From NCBI GenBank assembly GCA_027079365.1, contig JALWVW010000352.1, positions 1 through 36,327 on the forward strand: 36,327 bases of DNA, read 5' to 3'. The translations under genes and the position numbers were made by a program. The notes beneath the pieces were generated by a model, which was not told the origin of the DNA, ran no database searches, and was given only the letters and a program-made list of their open reading frames with translations. Below are positions 1 through 9,029 of the stretch, piece after piece (position 1 is the stretch's first letter; each line of letters starts with the position of its first letter). Source of the stretch: Campylobacteraceae bacterium. GTDB lineage: Bacteria; Campylobacterota; Campylobacteria; Campylobacterales; Sulfurovaceae.

Positions 1-39
1 TTCAAGCTTGTCCAGAAAAGGGTAGGGGGTAAGTTTCAT
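1..39 (-). CDS. Partial CDS, N-terminus only (MKLTPYPFLDKLE...), continues beyond the window edge
   Basis: Minus-strand ATG at 39-37 with GGAG Shine-Dalgarno at 48-45; open to the window edge. Only 13 codons visible. Confidence 0.45.
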   Translation of the reverse strand, partial: MKLTPYPFLDKLE

Positions 40-48
40 ACTGTCTCC

Positions 49-73
49 ATGCTATAGTAAGAGACTATAGCAT
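49..73. repeat. Perfect 10-bp inverted repeat ATGCTATAGT-AAGAG-ACTATAGCAT
   Basis: Read directly; arms 49-58 and 64-73, 5-nt loop, immediately upstream of the Shine-Dalgarno of the minus-strand start at 39. Confidence 0.85.
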
Positions 74-82
74 GATACACTT

Positions 83-280
83 TTAATCTTTTTTAATGCT
101 GCATCCAGTGTTGATGCCAAGAAGTGCATAAGGTGGACACCATCCGATGATAGCGGTAAAGAGAAGTACCCCTCCCACTACATCAGCGATGATATTTCCA
201 TTCATTATACCCCAAGCGATAGCTGCGGCACCTACTGCACCTCTAATAACTCTGTCTATTTTTCCTACATTGCATGTCAT
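83..280 (-). CDS. DUF2892 (YgaP-like) small membrane protein
   Basis: 65 aa; N-terminal MTCNVGKIDRVIRG and C-terminal GWCPPYALLGINTGC pattern typical of DUF2892, two hydrophobic segments. Confidence 0.8.
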   Translation of the reverse strand: MTCNVGKIDRVIRGAVGAAAIAWGIMNGNIIADVVGGVLLFTAIIGWCPPYALLGINTGCSIKKD

Positions 281-513
281 GTTTGACTCCTATATTTTAA
301 TTTGGTCGTAGTATGACAGTATTTGGTTTTTTTGTCTGTAACATAGGTTACACAAGGTCTCTGATATCTATTTTCTGTATATGGAAGTTCACACGGAGAA
401 GTAGCAATAAAGTGCAATTAAAACACTATCTTTCTTGTTTCTGTATCCTGTATCGCAGTACACGATAAGCAATTCTCTTTGGCAATATTATATCTCATAC
501 GCCAATAAAATGC

Positions 514-519
514 TATAAT
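514..519 (+). promoter_or_regulatory. Putative sigma70 -10 box (TGCTATAAT context) for the downstream flavoprotein gene
   Basis: TATAAT 35 bp upstream of the ATG at 554; GAGGAAAG ribosome-binding site before the ATG. Confidence 0.55.
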
Positions 520-553
520 CCTCTCATGTAAATAACACAGAGGAAAGTGAACT

Positions 554-3379
554 ATGATCTACGGCAAATACCAGACCTTTCATGATGAGATTAGTATGTT
601 TATAGAGAAGCGCTTTATCTTTACTGATCCTCTCCATACACTGACATACGGGACGGATGCATCGTTCTATAGGCTGGTGCCCAAGATTGTGGTCTGGATG
701 CACCAGGCAGAGGAGGTGAGTAGGCTTCTGGAGATTGCTGATAGGCTGGAGCTACCTGTGGTATTTCGGGCTGCGGGGACTTCGCTCTCGGGGCAGGCGA
801 TCACAGACTCGATCCTGGTGGTGACCTCCAGAGATTGGCGCGAGATTGCCTATGATGAGGTGGGTCAGTTGGTGACGCTGGCTCCCTCGGTAGTCGGAGC
901 AGATGCCAATGTCTATCTGGCTCCCTATGGACGCAAGATCGGCCCTGATCCTGCCAGTATCAGCTGTGCGATGATCGGCGGGATCGCAGCCAACAATGCC
1001 AGCGGAATGTGCTGTGGGGTAGCAGACAACTCCTATAAGACCCTGCATGGGATGAAGCTCATCCTCTCTGATGGTAGTCGTCTTGATACGGCTGATCCTG
1101 CCAGTAGAGAGGCGTTTGCCCAGAGCCATGCCACACTACTGGAATCTCTAGCAAAGCTCTCAGCAAAAACCCATGCAAACAGAGCCCTCAAGGAGAAGAT
1201 CGCACGCAAATTCAAGATCAAAAATACCTGCGGCTATAGTCTCAATGCGCTGATCGACTATGAGGATCCTATCGATATCCTCGCCCATCTGATGATCGGC
1301 TCAGAGGGGACACTGGGCTTCATTGAGGAGATCACCTACCGTACTGTCCCGGAGTATGCCGACAAAGCTTCTGCGTTGATGATCTTTGGGAGTATCAAGG
1401 ATGCCTGTGATGCCGTGCGTATCCTCAAGCAACACTGCTTTGAGGCAGTGGATGCAGCGGAGCTGATGGACAGGGCGGCACTGCGGTGCGTGGAGGACGA
1501 GGCTGGGATGCCAGAGTTCCTGCGTACACTTAGTCCAGAAGCAACGGCACTGCTGGTGGAGACCAGAGCGCCTGATGCAGTGAGACTCCAAGCCAATATC
1601 GAACAGATACTCTCTATGCTGGAGGGGATCGAGCCAGAACTGCCGCTACACTTCACAGATGATGCGAAAACCTATGATCGGTACTGGAAGATCCGCAAAG
1701 GACTTTTCCCTGCTGTAGGGGCTGTCAGGGAGGCGGGGACGACAGTGATCATCGAGGATGTGGCCTATCCCATTGCGCACTTGGCAGAGGCGACGCTGGA
1801 GTTGCAGGCGATGTTTGCCAAGTATGATTATGAGGAGGCGATCATCTTTGGGCATGCGTTGGAGGGCAATCTGCACTTTGTCTTTACGCAGGCATTTGAG
1901 GAGCAGAGCGAGATAGCACGTTATGAAAAGTTTATGGAGGAGGTGGCACAGCAGGTAGCCGTCACCTACAAAGGCAGTCTCAAGGCAGAGCATGGCACAG
2001 GCAGAAACATGGCACCCTTTGTCGAGCTAGAGTGGGGGAAGGATGCCTATGATCTGATGTGGGAGATCAAGGGGATCTTTGATCCCAAAGGTCTGCTCAA
2101 TCCTGGGGTCATCCTCAATAGAGACAGTAAAGTCCATCTCAAAAACTTCAAGGCTATGCCAGCAGCCGACCCGCTTGTCGATACTTGTATTGAGTGTGGG
2201 TATTGTGAACCCAAGTGCCCCTCCAACTATCTGACCCTGACCCCCAGACAGCGGATCGTGGCATTTAGGCATATGACGACACTGCAAGAGAGAGGAGAGC
2301 TGGAGAATCTGGAAGTACTGAAGGCGCAGTATCAGTACGAGGGGCTGGAGACCTGCGCCACCTGCCAGCTCTGCTCACTCTCCTGCCCGATCGGGATCGA
2401 TACAGGGGCACTGACCAAGAAACTCAGAGCCGAGCAGATCGGCAAAGTAGGGCAGAGTATCGCATGGCAGATTGCCAAACACTACAGTGGGGTATTGCAG
2501 AGTACCAGAGTGGCACTGAACAGTGTGCAGTGGCTGGGGGATAAGCTTCCCGACCGTACGCTCTATACTGGCACCCAGAAGCTCAGAAGCCTTACCGGTG
2601 CCAGTCTGCCACAGTGGACACCCAGCCTGCCCTCAGGAGAGAAGTTTGCTCCTGCCTTGTCAGGGAAAAGTAGCAGAGACAAAGTGGTCTACTTCTCCTC
2701 CTGCATCAATCGCACCATGGCAAACCCCAAACAGGGCGAAGAGAGACCGCTGTATGCGGTAGTGATCGGACTGCTAGAGAGAGCAGGCTACGAGGTGATC
2801 ATCCCTGAGGGTATCGAGGGGCTCTGCTGTGGGATGCCCTTTAGCTCCAAAGGCTACATGGAGCAGGGCAAGATGAAGTCTGATGAATTGGAGGAGGCAC
2901 TACGCATCGCCAGTGAAGATGGTAGATTTCCGATCCTCAGTGATATGTCTCCTTGCTCCAAGACCATGGCACAACACTTTGGTGAGCGGCTCAAAGTTTA
3001 TGATTCGGTGGAATTCATCGCTGAGTTTTTATTGGAGAGACTTCCGATCCGGAGGATTGATGAATCTATCGTCATTCACCACACCTGTAGTACCCGAAAG
3101 GAAGGATTGGTAGGTGCTTTTGAAAAGATCGCCAGAAGGTGTAGCAACAAGGTCACAGTACCCAAAAAGGTGAGCTGTTGCGGCTTTGCCGGAGATCGGG
3201 GCTTTACCTATCCAGAGCTCAACCGCTCTGCATTGAGGCATCTCAAATCTGAGATACCGGCAGACACTACATTGGCATTTTCTACGAGTAAGACCTGTGA
3301 GATAGGGCTGAGTGAAGAGAGTGGATTGGCGTATCGGTCTGTTTTTTATCTGCTGGAGCGGTGCGTACAGCAGATCTAG
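554..3379 (+). CDS. FAD-binding and (Fe-S)-binding oxidoreductase, D-lactate dehydrogenase-like
   Basis: 941 aa; FAD-linked oxidase N-terminus (AAGTSLSGQAITD, GSEGTLGFIEEITY), two 4Fe-4S motifs (CIECGYCEPKCP, CATCQLCSLSCP), C-terminal CCG motifs (GLCCGMPF, SCCGFAGDRGF). Confidence 0.93.
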   Translation: MIYGKYQTFHDEISMFIEKRFIFTDPLHTLTYGTDASFYRLVPKIVVWMHQAEEVSRLLEIADRLELPVVFRAAGTSLSGQAITDSILVVTSRDWREIAYDEVGQLVTLAPSVVGADANVYLAPYGRKIGPDPASISCAMIGGIAANNASGMCCGVADNSYKTLHGMKLILSDGSRLDTADPASREAFAQSHATLLESLAKLSAKTHANRALKEKIARKFKIKNTCGYSLNALIDYEDPIDILAHLMIGSEGTLGFIEEITYRTVPEYADKASALMIFGSIKDACDAVRILKQHCFEAVDAAELMDRAALRCVEDEAGMPEFLRTLSPEATALLVETRAPDAVRLQANIEQILSMLEGIEPELPLHFTDDAKTYDRYWKIRKGLFPAVGAVREAGTTVIIEDVAYPIAHLAEATLELQAMFAKYDYEEAIIFGHALEGNLHFVFTQAFEEQSEIARYEKFMEEVAQQVAVTYKGSLKAEHGTGRNMAPFVELEWGKDAYDLMWEIKGIFDPKGLLNPGVILNRDSKVHLKNFKAMPAADPLVDTCIECGYCEPKCPSNYLTLTPRQRIVAFRHMTTLQERGELENLEVLKAQYQYEGLETCATCQLCSLSCPIGIDTGALTKKLRAEQIGKVGQSIAWQIAKHYSGVLQSTRVALNSVQWLGDKLPDRTLYTGTQKLRSLTGASLPQWTPSLPSGEKFAPALSGKSSRDKVVYFSSCINRTMANPKQGEERPLYAVVIGLLERAGYEVIIPEGIEGLCCGMPFSSKGYMEQGKMKSDELEEALRIASEDGRFPILSDMSPCSKTMAQHFGERLKVYDSVEFIAEFLLERLPIRRIDESIVIHHTCSTRKEGLVGAFEKIARRCSNKVTVPKKVSCCGFAGDRGFTYPELNRSALRHLKSEIPADTTLAFSTSKTCEIGLSEESGLAYRSVFYLLERCVQQI

Positions 3380-3390
3380 GAGATTGGAAC

Positions 3391-4029
3391 CTATTTCTTC
3401 TTGAGGATAGACTGGATGATCCCCTCGAGCTTCTCTTCACTAGGCATACCGGGTACCATACCTACAGCCCTGCCTTCTCCATCGAGTACCAGCAGGAAGG
3501 GAATGTAACCCTGCCAGCCTGCTCTTTGCGCAATATAATCTACAAATTGTCCCGCATCAGCAGAAGCGACTACATCATAATTGATCGGCTTTCCGGCTGC
3601 CCTGAATGCCTCCAGAGCACGTACGGGTGCCTCGAGTGACTTTTTCTGTGCAGCTGTTTTGGCTTTGTTCTCCAGATACCAGGAGACTTTTTTCATATCG
3701 ATATTTTTGGGATCTTTGACATATTCGAGTAGTGAAGCTCTTGTCTCCTTGGTGGTAGTCTCAAAAGCGACGATGCGTAGCTGATCTTTGTACTTCTCCT
3801 GGAGCTTGGCATGGTGGGGGATGCTTAGCAGGCAAGGCCCGCACCAGGTACCCCAAAATTCGATAAAGACAATCTTTCCTTGGTAGGGCTCAGTCACAAT
3901 ACCCTCGGGTGTTCCTTTGAATCGCAACATCTTGCCTTTGATGGTGGAGATGTTGAATGTGTCGTTGGCTGCATGGATTGTACTGCCAAAGAGCAGTGTC
4001 AGTAGTAGTGCTGAGATGATTTTTCTCAT
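3391..4029 (-). CDS. TlpA-like thioredoxin-fold protein (CGPC active site), exported
   Basis: Signal peptide; EFWGTWCGPCLLSIPHHAKL; cis-Pro region GYIPFLLVLDGEG. Confidence 0.88.
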   Translation of the reverse strand: MRKIISALLLTLLFGSTIHAANDTFNISTIKGKMLRFKGTPEGIVTEPYQGKIVFIEFWGTWCGPCLLSIPHHAKLQEKYKDQLRIVAFETTTKETRASLLEYVKDPKNIDMKKVSWYLENKAKTAAQKKSLEAPVRALEAFRAAGKPINYDVVASADAGQFVDYIAQRAGWQGYIPFLLVLDGEGRAVGMVPGMPSEEKLEGIIQSILKKK

Positions 4030-4146
4030 AGTTTCCTCTTATGTTTGAATCCGTTATTCTATCTTGATAAGTTTAATAGCTATCAATAGTATGACAATTT
4101 GAAAGACTTTTTCCAAAAATATCAAAAATATCCTATACTTGCAGGT

Positions 4147-4920
4147 ATGAATAGAATCATAGAAAAAATAGAGGCACTCTCGGTGATGAAAAAGTACCCA
4201 CAGAAGCTCTCCTACAAGGGTGACCTCTCACTACTGGAGCGGCCAAAGGTGTCTATCGTAGGCTCAAGGAGACCCTCCTCCTATACGCGTCAGTATACGC
4301 AGGATATCGCTACTGCACTGGTCAAGAGAGGGGTGGTGACTGTAAGTGGTGCTGCAATGGGCGTGGATGCTGTCGCCCATCTGGGTGCGGGGATGGACAA
4401 TACGATTGCGGTATTGCCCTCAGGTATCGATATTCGCTATCCCGCGGTCAATCGGGAGTTGATAGCTGGCATTGAGGCACAGGGCTTGACACTGAGCCAG
4501 TTTGAAGAGGGGTTTAGGGCTACGAGCTGGAGCTTTGTCCTGCGCAATGAAATCGTGGTGGCATTGGGAGATGTGCTGGTGGTGACAGAGGCGGATGAGG
4601 GCAGTGGTTCGATGCGTTCGGTAGAGTATGCATTGGAGATGGGAAAGGAGATCTTCGTGCTTTCTCAGAGGATAGGGGAGAGCATGGGCACGAATACGCT
4701 CTTGAGGCAAGGGCTCGCGCAACCGATCTATGCGATAGAGGATTTTGCTGCTCGATTTGGCGTAGAGACAGCTACAGCACTTCCCAAAGATGCTTTCTAT
4801 TACTTTTGTCAGCAGCATCCTACGCTGGATAGTGTAGTTGAGGCATTTGGGGATCGGGTTTATGTGGCTGAACTGGAAGGGATCGTGAGGATAGAGGGAG
4901 GGATCGTCTCTTTGGTGTGA
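4147..4920 (+). CDS. dprA: DNA-processing protein DprA
   Basis: Rossmann-fold DprA motifs: VSIVGSRRPSSYTRQ, VVTVSGAAMGVDAVAHLGA, AVLPSGIDIRYP, VVTEADEGSGSMRSVEYALEMGKEIFVL. The ORF track starts at a TTG at 4099; the ATG at 4147 is used here. Confidence 0.9.
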   Translation: MNRIIEKIEALSVMKKYPQKLSYKGDLSLLERPKVSIVGSRRPSSYTRQYTQDIATALVKRGVVTVSGAAMGVDAVAHLGAGMDNTIAVLPSGIDIRYPAVNRELIAGIEAQGLTLSQFEEGFRATSWSFVLRNEIVVALGDVLVVTEADEGSGSMRSVEYALEMGKEIFVLSQRIGESMGTNTLLRQGLAQPIYAIEDFAARFGVETATALPKDAFYYFCQQHPTLDSVVEAFGDRVYVAELEGIVRIEGGIVSLV

Positions 4921-4936
4921 CCCCTCCTTGCGGCAG

Positions 4937-5506
4937 TTATTTTTGTGTGGCGGTGTTTGTATCGGCTTTGGTTACGACAGGAGTACTTTTTTTCTTGGCG
5001 ATCATGTCCTGGATCACCTTTTCCAAACTCTCCTGTGGGATGAGCCCTGGCTGTACGATCTGCACTGCACCCTCCTGATCCAGGATTAGCAGCAGTGGGA
5101 TGGAGCCTGTCCACCCGGCTCTCTGTGTGATGTACTCGACGAAAGCGTAGCCATCTTTATACTCTACGATATCATAGTTCATGCCTTTGGATTTGGCAAA
5201 GGTCTTGAGCTTCTCTTTGGGCGTAGCCTGGACTTCAATTGCAAGCATGGCCATTTGGTCTTTATACTTTTTTGTCAGTTCGATATAGTGGGGTATGGAC
5301 ATAAGACAGGGAGGGCAGTGTGTACCCCAGAATTCTACAAACATGATCTTCCCTTTGTATTCAGGAATAGTAAACCCTTTGTCTGTACCGATGATATGAA
5401 TTGTTTTGTCATTGATGGTTTTGAGGGTCATGGTATTGTCTGAAGCAGCCTGTGTGATACCAGTGCCAATCAGTATAATGGTTAAAAAATAGAATAGTTT
5501 TTTCAT
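4937..5506 (-). CDS. TlpA-like thioredoxin-fold protein (CPPC active site), exported
   Basis: Signal peptide; EFWGTHCPPCLMSIPHYIEL; IPLLLILDQEG; clearly paralogous to 3391-4029 (YITQRAGWTGSIPLLLILD versus YIAQRAGWQGYIPFLLVLD). Confidence 0.87.
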   Translation of the reverse strand: MKKLFYFLTIILIGTGITQAASDNTMTLKTINDKTIHIIGTDKGFTIPEYKGKIMFVEFWGTHCPPCLMSIPHYIELTKKYKDQMAMLAIEVQATPKEKLKTFAKSKGMNYDIVEYKDGYAFVEYITQRAGWTGSIPLLLILDQEGAVQIVQPGLIPQESLEKVIQDMIAKKKSTPVVTKADTNTATQK

Positions 5507-5515
5507 AATGTTTCC

Positions 5516-6226
5516 TTAGTTCTTTTTATTGTAGTGTGCAATGAGCTTTTGAATATATGTTTTGTAGGCTTTCTTATCCGAGATACCGGCAGTGATGCCA
5601 GCTGTTTGGCCTTCATAGCCGAAGACAACAGTAAAAGGCAGTCCACCGCCTCGTTTGGCTTTGCCTCTGGGTTTATCGAACTGGTATTTGTAGAGTGTCT
5701 GCATTGTAAAGGCGAGGTTGCCCTGGTTGGAGAGTACTGAGATGATAGGGAAGCCTAAGTGATGCTTCTTAGCAAAAGCTCTGATATCGGATTCGTTTTT
5801 CTCTATGATCTTCTTGACTGCTTTGCCATTGGCTTTTTTCTGTCTGACTAGTTTTTCCAGCTTCTTTTTCTGTGTGTTGCCAATTTCCAATGCTACGATC
5901 TTGAGCTTTTCTGGAAAAGCTTTCTGGAGTGTCGCCATCTCTTCGAGCCATTTTGCGCAGCTTTTACAGTCCATTTTCCATACGACAAGCAGGGTGATCT
6001 TGCCCTCCCCCCCATCAAAAGTATACCCCTTTTTAGTAGAGAGCAGATGTATGCGTTTGCCATCAACCGTGGAGACGGTAAAGTCGTCCTGTAGCATCCA
6101 TGCAGGTGGCTTTTTCGTCTGTGTTTTACTGTCAGGCTTGAGGAGTTTTTTGCCTGGAGTGGTGGCTTCGGCATGGCTAAGTGATGCCAACAGTACTAAA
6201 GCAGTGAATATTTGAATCAATTTCAT
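5516..6226 (-). CDS. Divergent thioredoxin-fold protein (CKSC motif), exported
   Basis: Signal peptide; GKITLLVVWKMDCKSCAKWLEEM; GGGLPFTVVFGYEG cis-Pro region. Confidence 0.8.
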   Translation of the reverse strand: MKLIQIFTALVLLASLSHAEATTPGKKLLKPDSKTQTKKPPAWMLQDDFTVSTVDGKRIHLLSTKKGYTFDGGEGKITLLVVWKMDCKSCAKWLEEMATLQKAFPEKLKIVALEIGNTQKKKLEKLVRQKKANGKAVKKIIEKNESDIRAFAKKHHLGFPIISVLSNQGNLAFTMQTLYKYQFDKPRGKAKRGGGLPFTVVFGYEGQTAGITAGISDKKAYKTYIQKLIAHYNKKN

Positions 6227-6255
6227 AGACTTTCCTTCATCTTTAAAGTTCCAAA

Positions 6256-6261
6256 ATTATA
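6256..6261 (-). promoter_or_regulatory. Putative -10 box TATAAT (minus strand) for the thioredoxin-fold gene 5516-6226
   Basis: ATTATA on + (TATAAT on -) about 30 bp upstream of the minus-strand ATG at 6226. Confidence 0.45.
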
Positions 6262-6290
6262 CCACAGATGATAAACTCAATGTTAATGGG

Positions 6291-6296
6291 TATAAT
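6291..6296 (+). promoter_or_regulatory. Putative -10 box TATAAT for the GH3 gene
   Basis: Perfect TATAAT ending 6 nt before the ATG at 6303, with no Shine-Dalgarno visible. Confidence 0.5.
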
Positions 6297-6302
6297 ATCA
6301 AC

Positions 6303-7397
6303 ATGAAAAAACAATTCCTTATCCTGTCACTGCTCGTTGGGAGCATCTATGCTAAAACCCTCGATCAGAAGATCGCCAATATGTTTATCCTTGGATTTTA
6401 TGGGACAACGGTTGATAATCACAGCAAAATAGTGCGCGATATATGCCAAAGAGGACTGGGGGGAGTCCTGTTGTTTGAGCGCCATCCAACCCGACATAGC
6501 AGGGCTAAGAACATCACTTCACCCAGTCAGCTGAAGAGGTTGACAAAGAGGCTCAGCAGCAGTTGTACCCATCAGCCGCTTATTGCTGTGGATCAGGAGG
6601 GTGGCAAAGTACAACGACTCAAGCGTAAGGATGGTTTCTATGGTCGCTATGAAAAAGCTGCTGTACTGGGAAGTAAGACGATGGATGTCGCCAAAAAAGT
6701 ATATCAGAATATGGCGCAGGAGCTGCATCGTGTCGGGATTAATTTTAATCTTGCTCCAGTAGCGGATATGGCAGTCAACAGACAGAACCGGGTGATCTAC
6801 AGGCTTGGCAGAAGCTATGGAAACAGAGCCGAACGCGTGGCGCTGTTTGACAAGATATTCATCAACGCGATGCATAGCCGAAAGATACTCACCTCTCTCA
6901 AGCATTTTCCCGGACATGGCTCCAGTATGCAAGATTCGCACAAGGGATTTGTCGATATCAGTCAGACCTGGAGCAGAAGAGAACTGGAGCCTTTTAAACA
7001 GGTGATTGAGGCGGGCAAGACAGATTCTATAATGGTGGCACATGTCTTCAATCGCCATCTGGACAGTCGCTATCCGGCATCGCTTTCCTATAAGACAGTG
7101 ACAGGGCTGCTCCGTAGCAAACTGGGTTATCAGGGTGTGGTGATAAGTGACGACCTGCAGATGTACGCAATCAGTAAGCACTATCCACTGAAGGAGGCGG
7201 TTAGATTGGCGATCAATGCGGGTGTGGATATCCTGCTCTTTGGCAATCAGCTTGATCCCAAACACGAGGTGAGTATCCAAAAACTAGTCTCTATTGTAAA
7301 ATCGCTGCTGTCACAAGGCAAGATTACTCGAGAGAGCATAGAGCGCGCCAACAGACGCATTGATGCGATGAAAATCAAAATAGGACTGGGAAAATAG
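6303..7397 (+). CDS. Glycoside hydrolase family 3 (beta-N-acetylhexosaminidase, NagZ-like), exported
   Basis: Signal peptide; AVDQEGGKVQRL, NFNLAPVADM, KHFPGHGSSMQDSHKG, VVISDDLQMYAI. Confidence 0.9.
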   Translation: MKKQFLILSLLVGSIYAKTLDQKIANMFILGFYGTTVDNHSKIVRDICQRGLGGVLLFERHPTRHSRAKNITSPSQLKRLTKRLSSSCTHQPLIAVDQEGGKVQRLKRKDGFYGRYEKAAVLGSKTMDVAKKVYQNMAQELHRVGINFNLAPVADMAVNRQNRVIYRLGRSYGNRAERVALFDKIFINAMHSRKILTSLKHFPGHGSSMQDSHKGFVDISQTWSRRELEPFKQVIEAGKTDSIMVAHVFNRHLDSRYPASLSYKTVTGLLRSKLGYQGVVISDDLQMYAISKHYPLKEAVRLAINAGVDILLFGNQLDPKHEVSIQKLVSIVKSLLSQGKITRESIERANRRIDAMKIKIGLGK

Positions 7398-7399
7398 AG

Positions 7400-7795
7400 A
7401 TGAAAGCGGCTGCGATCGATGTGGGGCTCAAGCGCATAGGTATTGCGATCTGTTTGGATGGCTCTATCGTATTGCCTCAAGAGGCGATCCTGCGCAAGAA
7501 CCGTAATCAGGCAGCGCGGGATGTGCTGGCATTCTTACAGGAGTGGGAGATCGATACTTTGGTGGTAGGCCTGCCCAAAGGTGGTAGCAGTGAGGCAGAG
7601 ATGGAACGCAGAATCAAGCATTTTGTCTCTCTCTTGTCGTTACCAGAGGCGATAGGAGTACAGTATCAAGACGAGCAGGGCAGCAGCATAGAAGCCAAGG
7701 CACAGATGGCAGGTGTGATCAAGCAAAAGCGAGATGGTAGAATTGATTCTATCGCAGCTAAGATTATATTGGAGCGCTGGCTTACTTATGTATAG
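7400..7795 (+). CDS. ruvX: Putative pre-16S rRNA nuclease / Holliday junction resolvase-like RuvX (YqgF)
   Basis: AIDVGLKRIGIAI, LVVGLPKGGSS, YQDEQGSSIEAKA, DSIAAKIILERWL. Confidence 0.9.
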   Translation: MKAAAIDVGLKRIGIAICLDGSIVLPQEAILRKNRNQAARDVLAFLQEWEIDTLVVGLPKGGSSEAEMERRIKHFVSLLSLPEAIGVQYQDEQGSSIEAKAQMAGVIKQKRDGRIDSIAAKIILERWLTYV

Positions 7796-7875
7796 GTGAT
7801 ATAGAGTATAATGTAGCAGATAGAGGTAAGATATCTGGGATGTGGGATACACGGAAACAGGAGGTATCAGCTTAC

Positions 7876-8982
7876 ATGAAACACATACTTTTGCTCTTTC
7901 ATATTGTTTTTTTATCACTCTGTGCTGTGGCTGAGACTCCGCAAACAAATCCCCTCGAACTCTTCAGCAGTAAACAGCCGCACCAAGATGCCATATCTGT
8001 CATGCCAGCAAAGCAGCATACCCAGACAACTGTTGTAGCGCAGGAAAGTTACCGGAATACTTCTGCCAAAGATACCAACATTACAGCAATCAAGCGTACA
8101 CATCCATCTCACAAACCAGATCCGTTAGCTATCTTGAGAGGTGAGCCACAGGGTGACAATAGCTATTCTCAGGAACCTTCTGCGGATGCCAAAGACGCAA
8201 ATGATTCGCTGGGTAGCAAAATATATCACTTCTTTTTTGGCGAAGGAGAAGAAAATGCAACACAGGAGGAGAATATCACGCTTCCAAGCGAGACAAACCA
8301 GACATTTCCCATCATTAAGCTGCAGGGTAAAAAAATTATTTACCTGACATTTGATGACGGCCCTGTCTCAGGTACAGCTAATCTTCTTGATGTCCTGCAG
8401 AAAGCACATGTCAAAGCAACGATGTTTATGGTAGGAAGACAGATAGATGCAGATCCCAAACTATTCCATAGAGCAGAAACCATACCCGATATCTTGGTAG
8501 CAAACCATACCTATACGCATGCCAATGGACACTACAAACAGTTTTATAGCCACAAGCAGACAGTGCTTGATGATATTGCCAAAACGCAAGAGCTGATAGG
8601 GGAACCGCATGATCTCCGTTTGGCTGGAAGAAATGTATGGAGACTACCGGGAGTACAAAAGAATGATAAGGCATTAGGGGAAGAGGAAGTGATGATAGAG
8701 GTGCCGGTCTATGATGCCCTGGAGAAAGAGGGATATCAGATATTTGGTTGGGATATTGAATGGAGATTTGACCATCGTACGCATTTGCCACGCTACGGTG
8801 CAGAAGAGCTGGCCTATAGGGTAGCATTGAGATATACTCATCATACTACCAAAAAAGAGAAGATCATTATGTTGGCACATGACTATATGTTCCGTGACCA
8901 GAATGGGAGCCAAAAGCTAAGCAGGTTTATTACGATCATGAAGCAGAGGGGCTGGAGATTCGAATCTATAGAGACCTATTAA
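7876..8982 (+). CDS. Exported polysaccharide deacetylase (NodB homology domain)
   Basis: TFDDGPVSGTANLLDVL, ATMFMVGRQI, NHTYTHANGH, WDIEWRF. ATG at 7876 has an AGGAGG at 7859-7864 and a signal peptide; the ORF track starts at 7840. Confidence 0.88.
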   Translation: MKHILLLFHIVFLSLCAVAETPQTNPLELFSSKQPHQDAISVMPAKQHTQTTVVAQESYRNTSAKDTNITAIKRTHPSHKPDPLAILRGEPQGDNSYSQEPSADAKDANDSLGSKIYHFFFGEGEENATQEENITLPSETNQTFPIIKLQGKKIIYLTFDDGPVSGTANLLDVLQKAHVKATMFMVGRQIDADPKLFHRAETIPDILVANHTYTHANGHYKQFYSHKQTVLDDIAKTQELIGEPHDLRLAGRNVWRLPGVQKNDKALGEEEVMIEVPVYDALEKEGYQIFGWDIEWRFDHRTHLPRYGAEELAYRVALRYTHHTTKKEKIIMLAHDYMFRDQNGSQKLSRFITIMKQRGWRFESIETY

Positions 8983-9029
8983 GTTATTGACATATATAAA
9001 GTTCTGCGGCAAGCTAGATTGGTATGGGT

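Noticed and set aside
752-2287. Several minus-strand ORFs opposite the FAD/Fe-S oxidoreductase (752-1129, 1301-1591, 1336-1656, 1646-1993, 2027-2287)
   Set aside because: All lie inside a long well-supported plus-strand gene, overlap each other in different frames and have no recognisable motifs.
6519-7280. 253-aa minus-strand ORF opposite the GH3 gene
   Set aside because: Antisense shadow of a clearly conserved GH3 coding sequence; Cys/His/Leu-rich composition with no family pattern.
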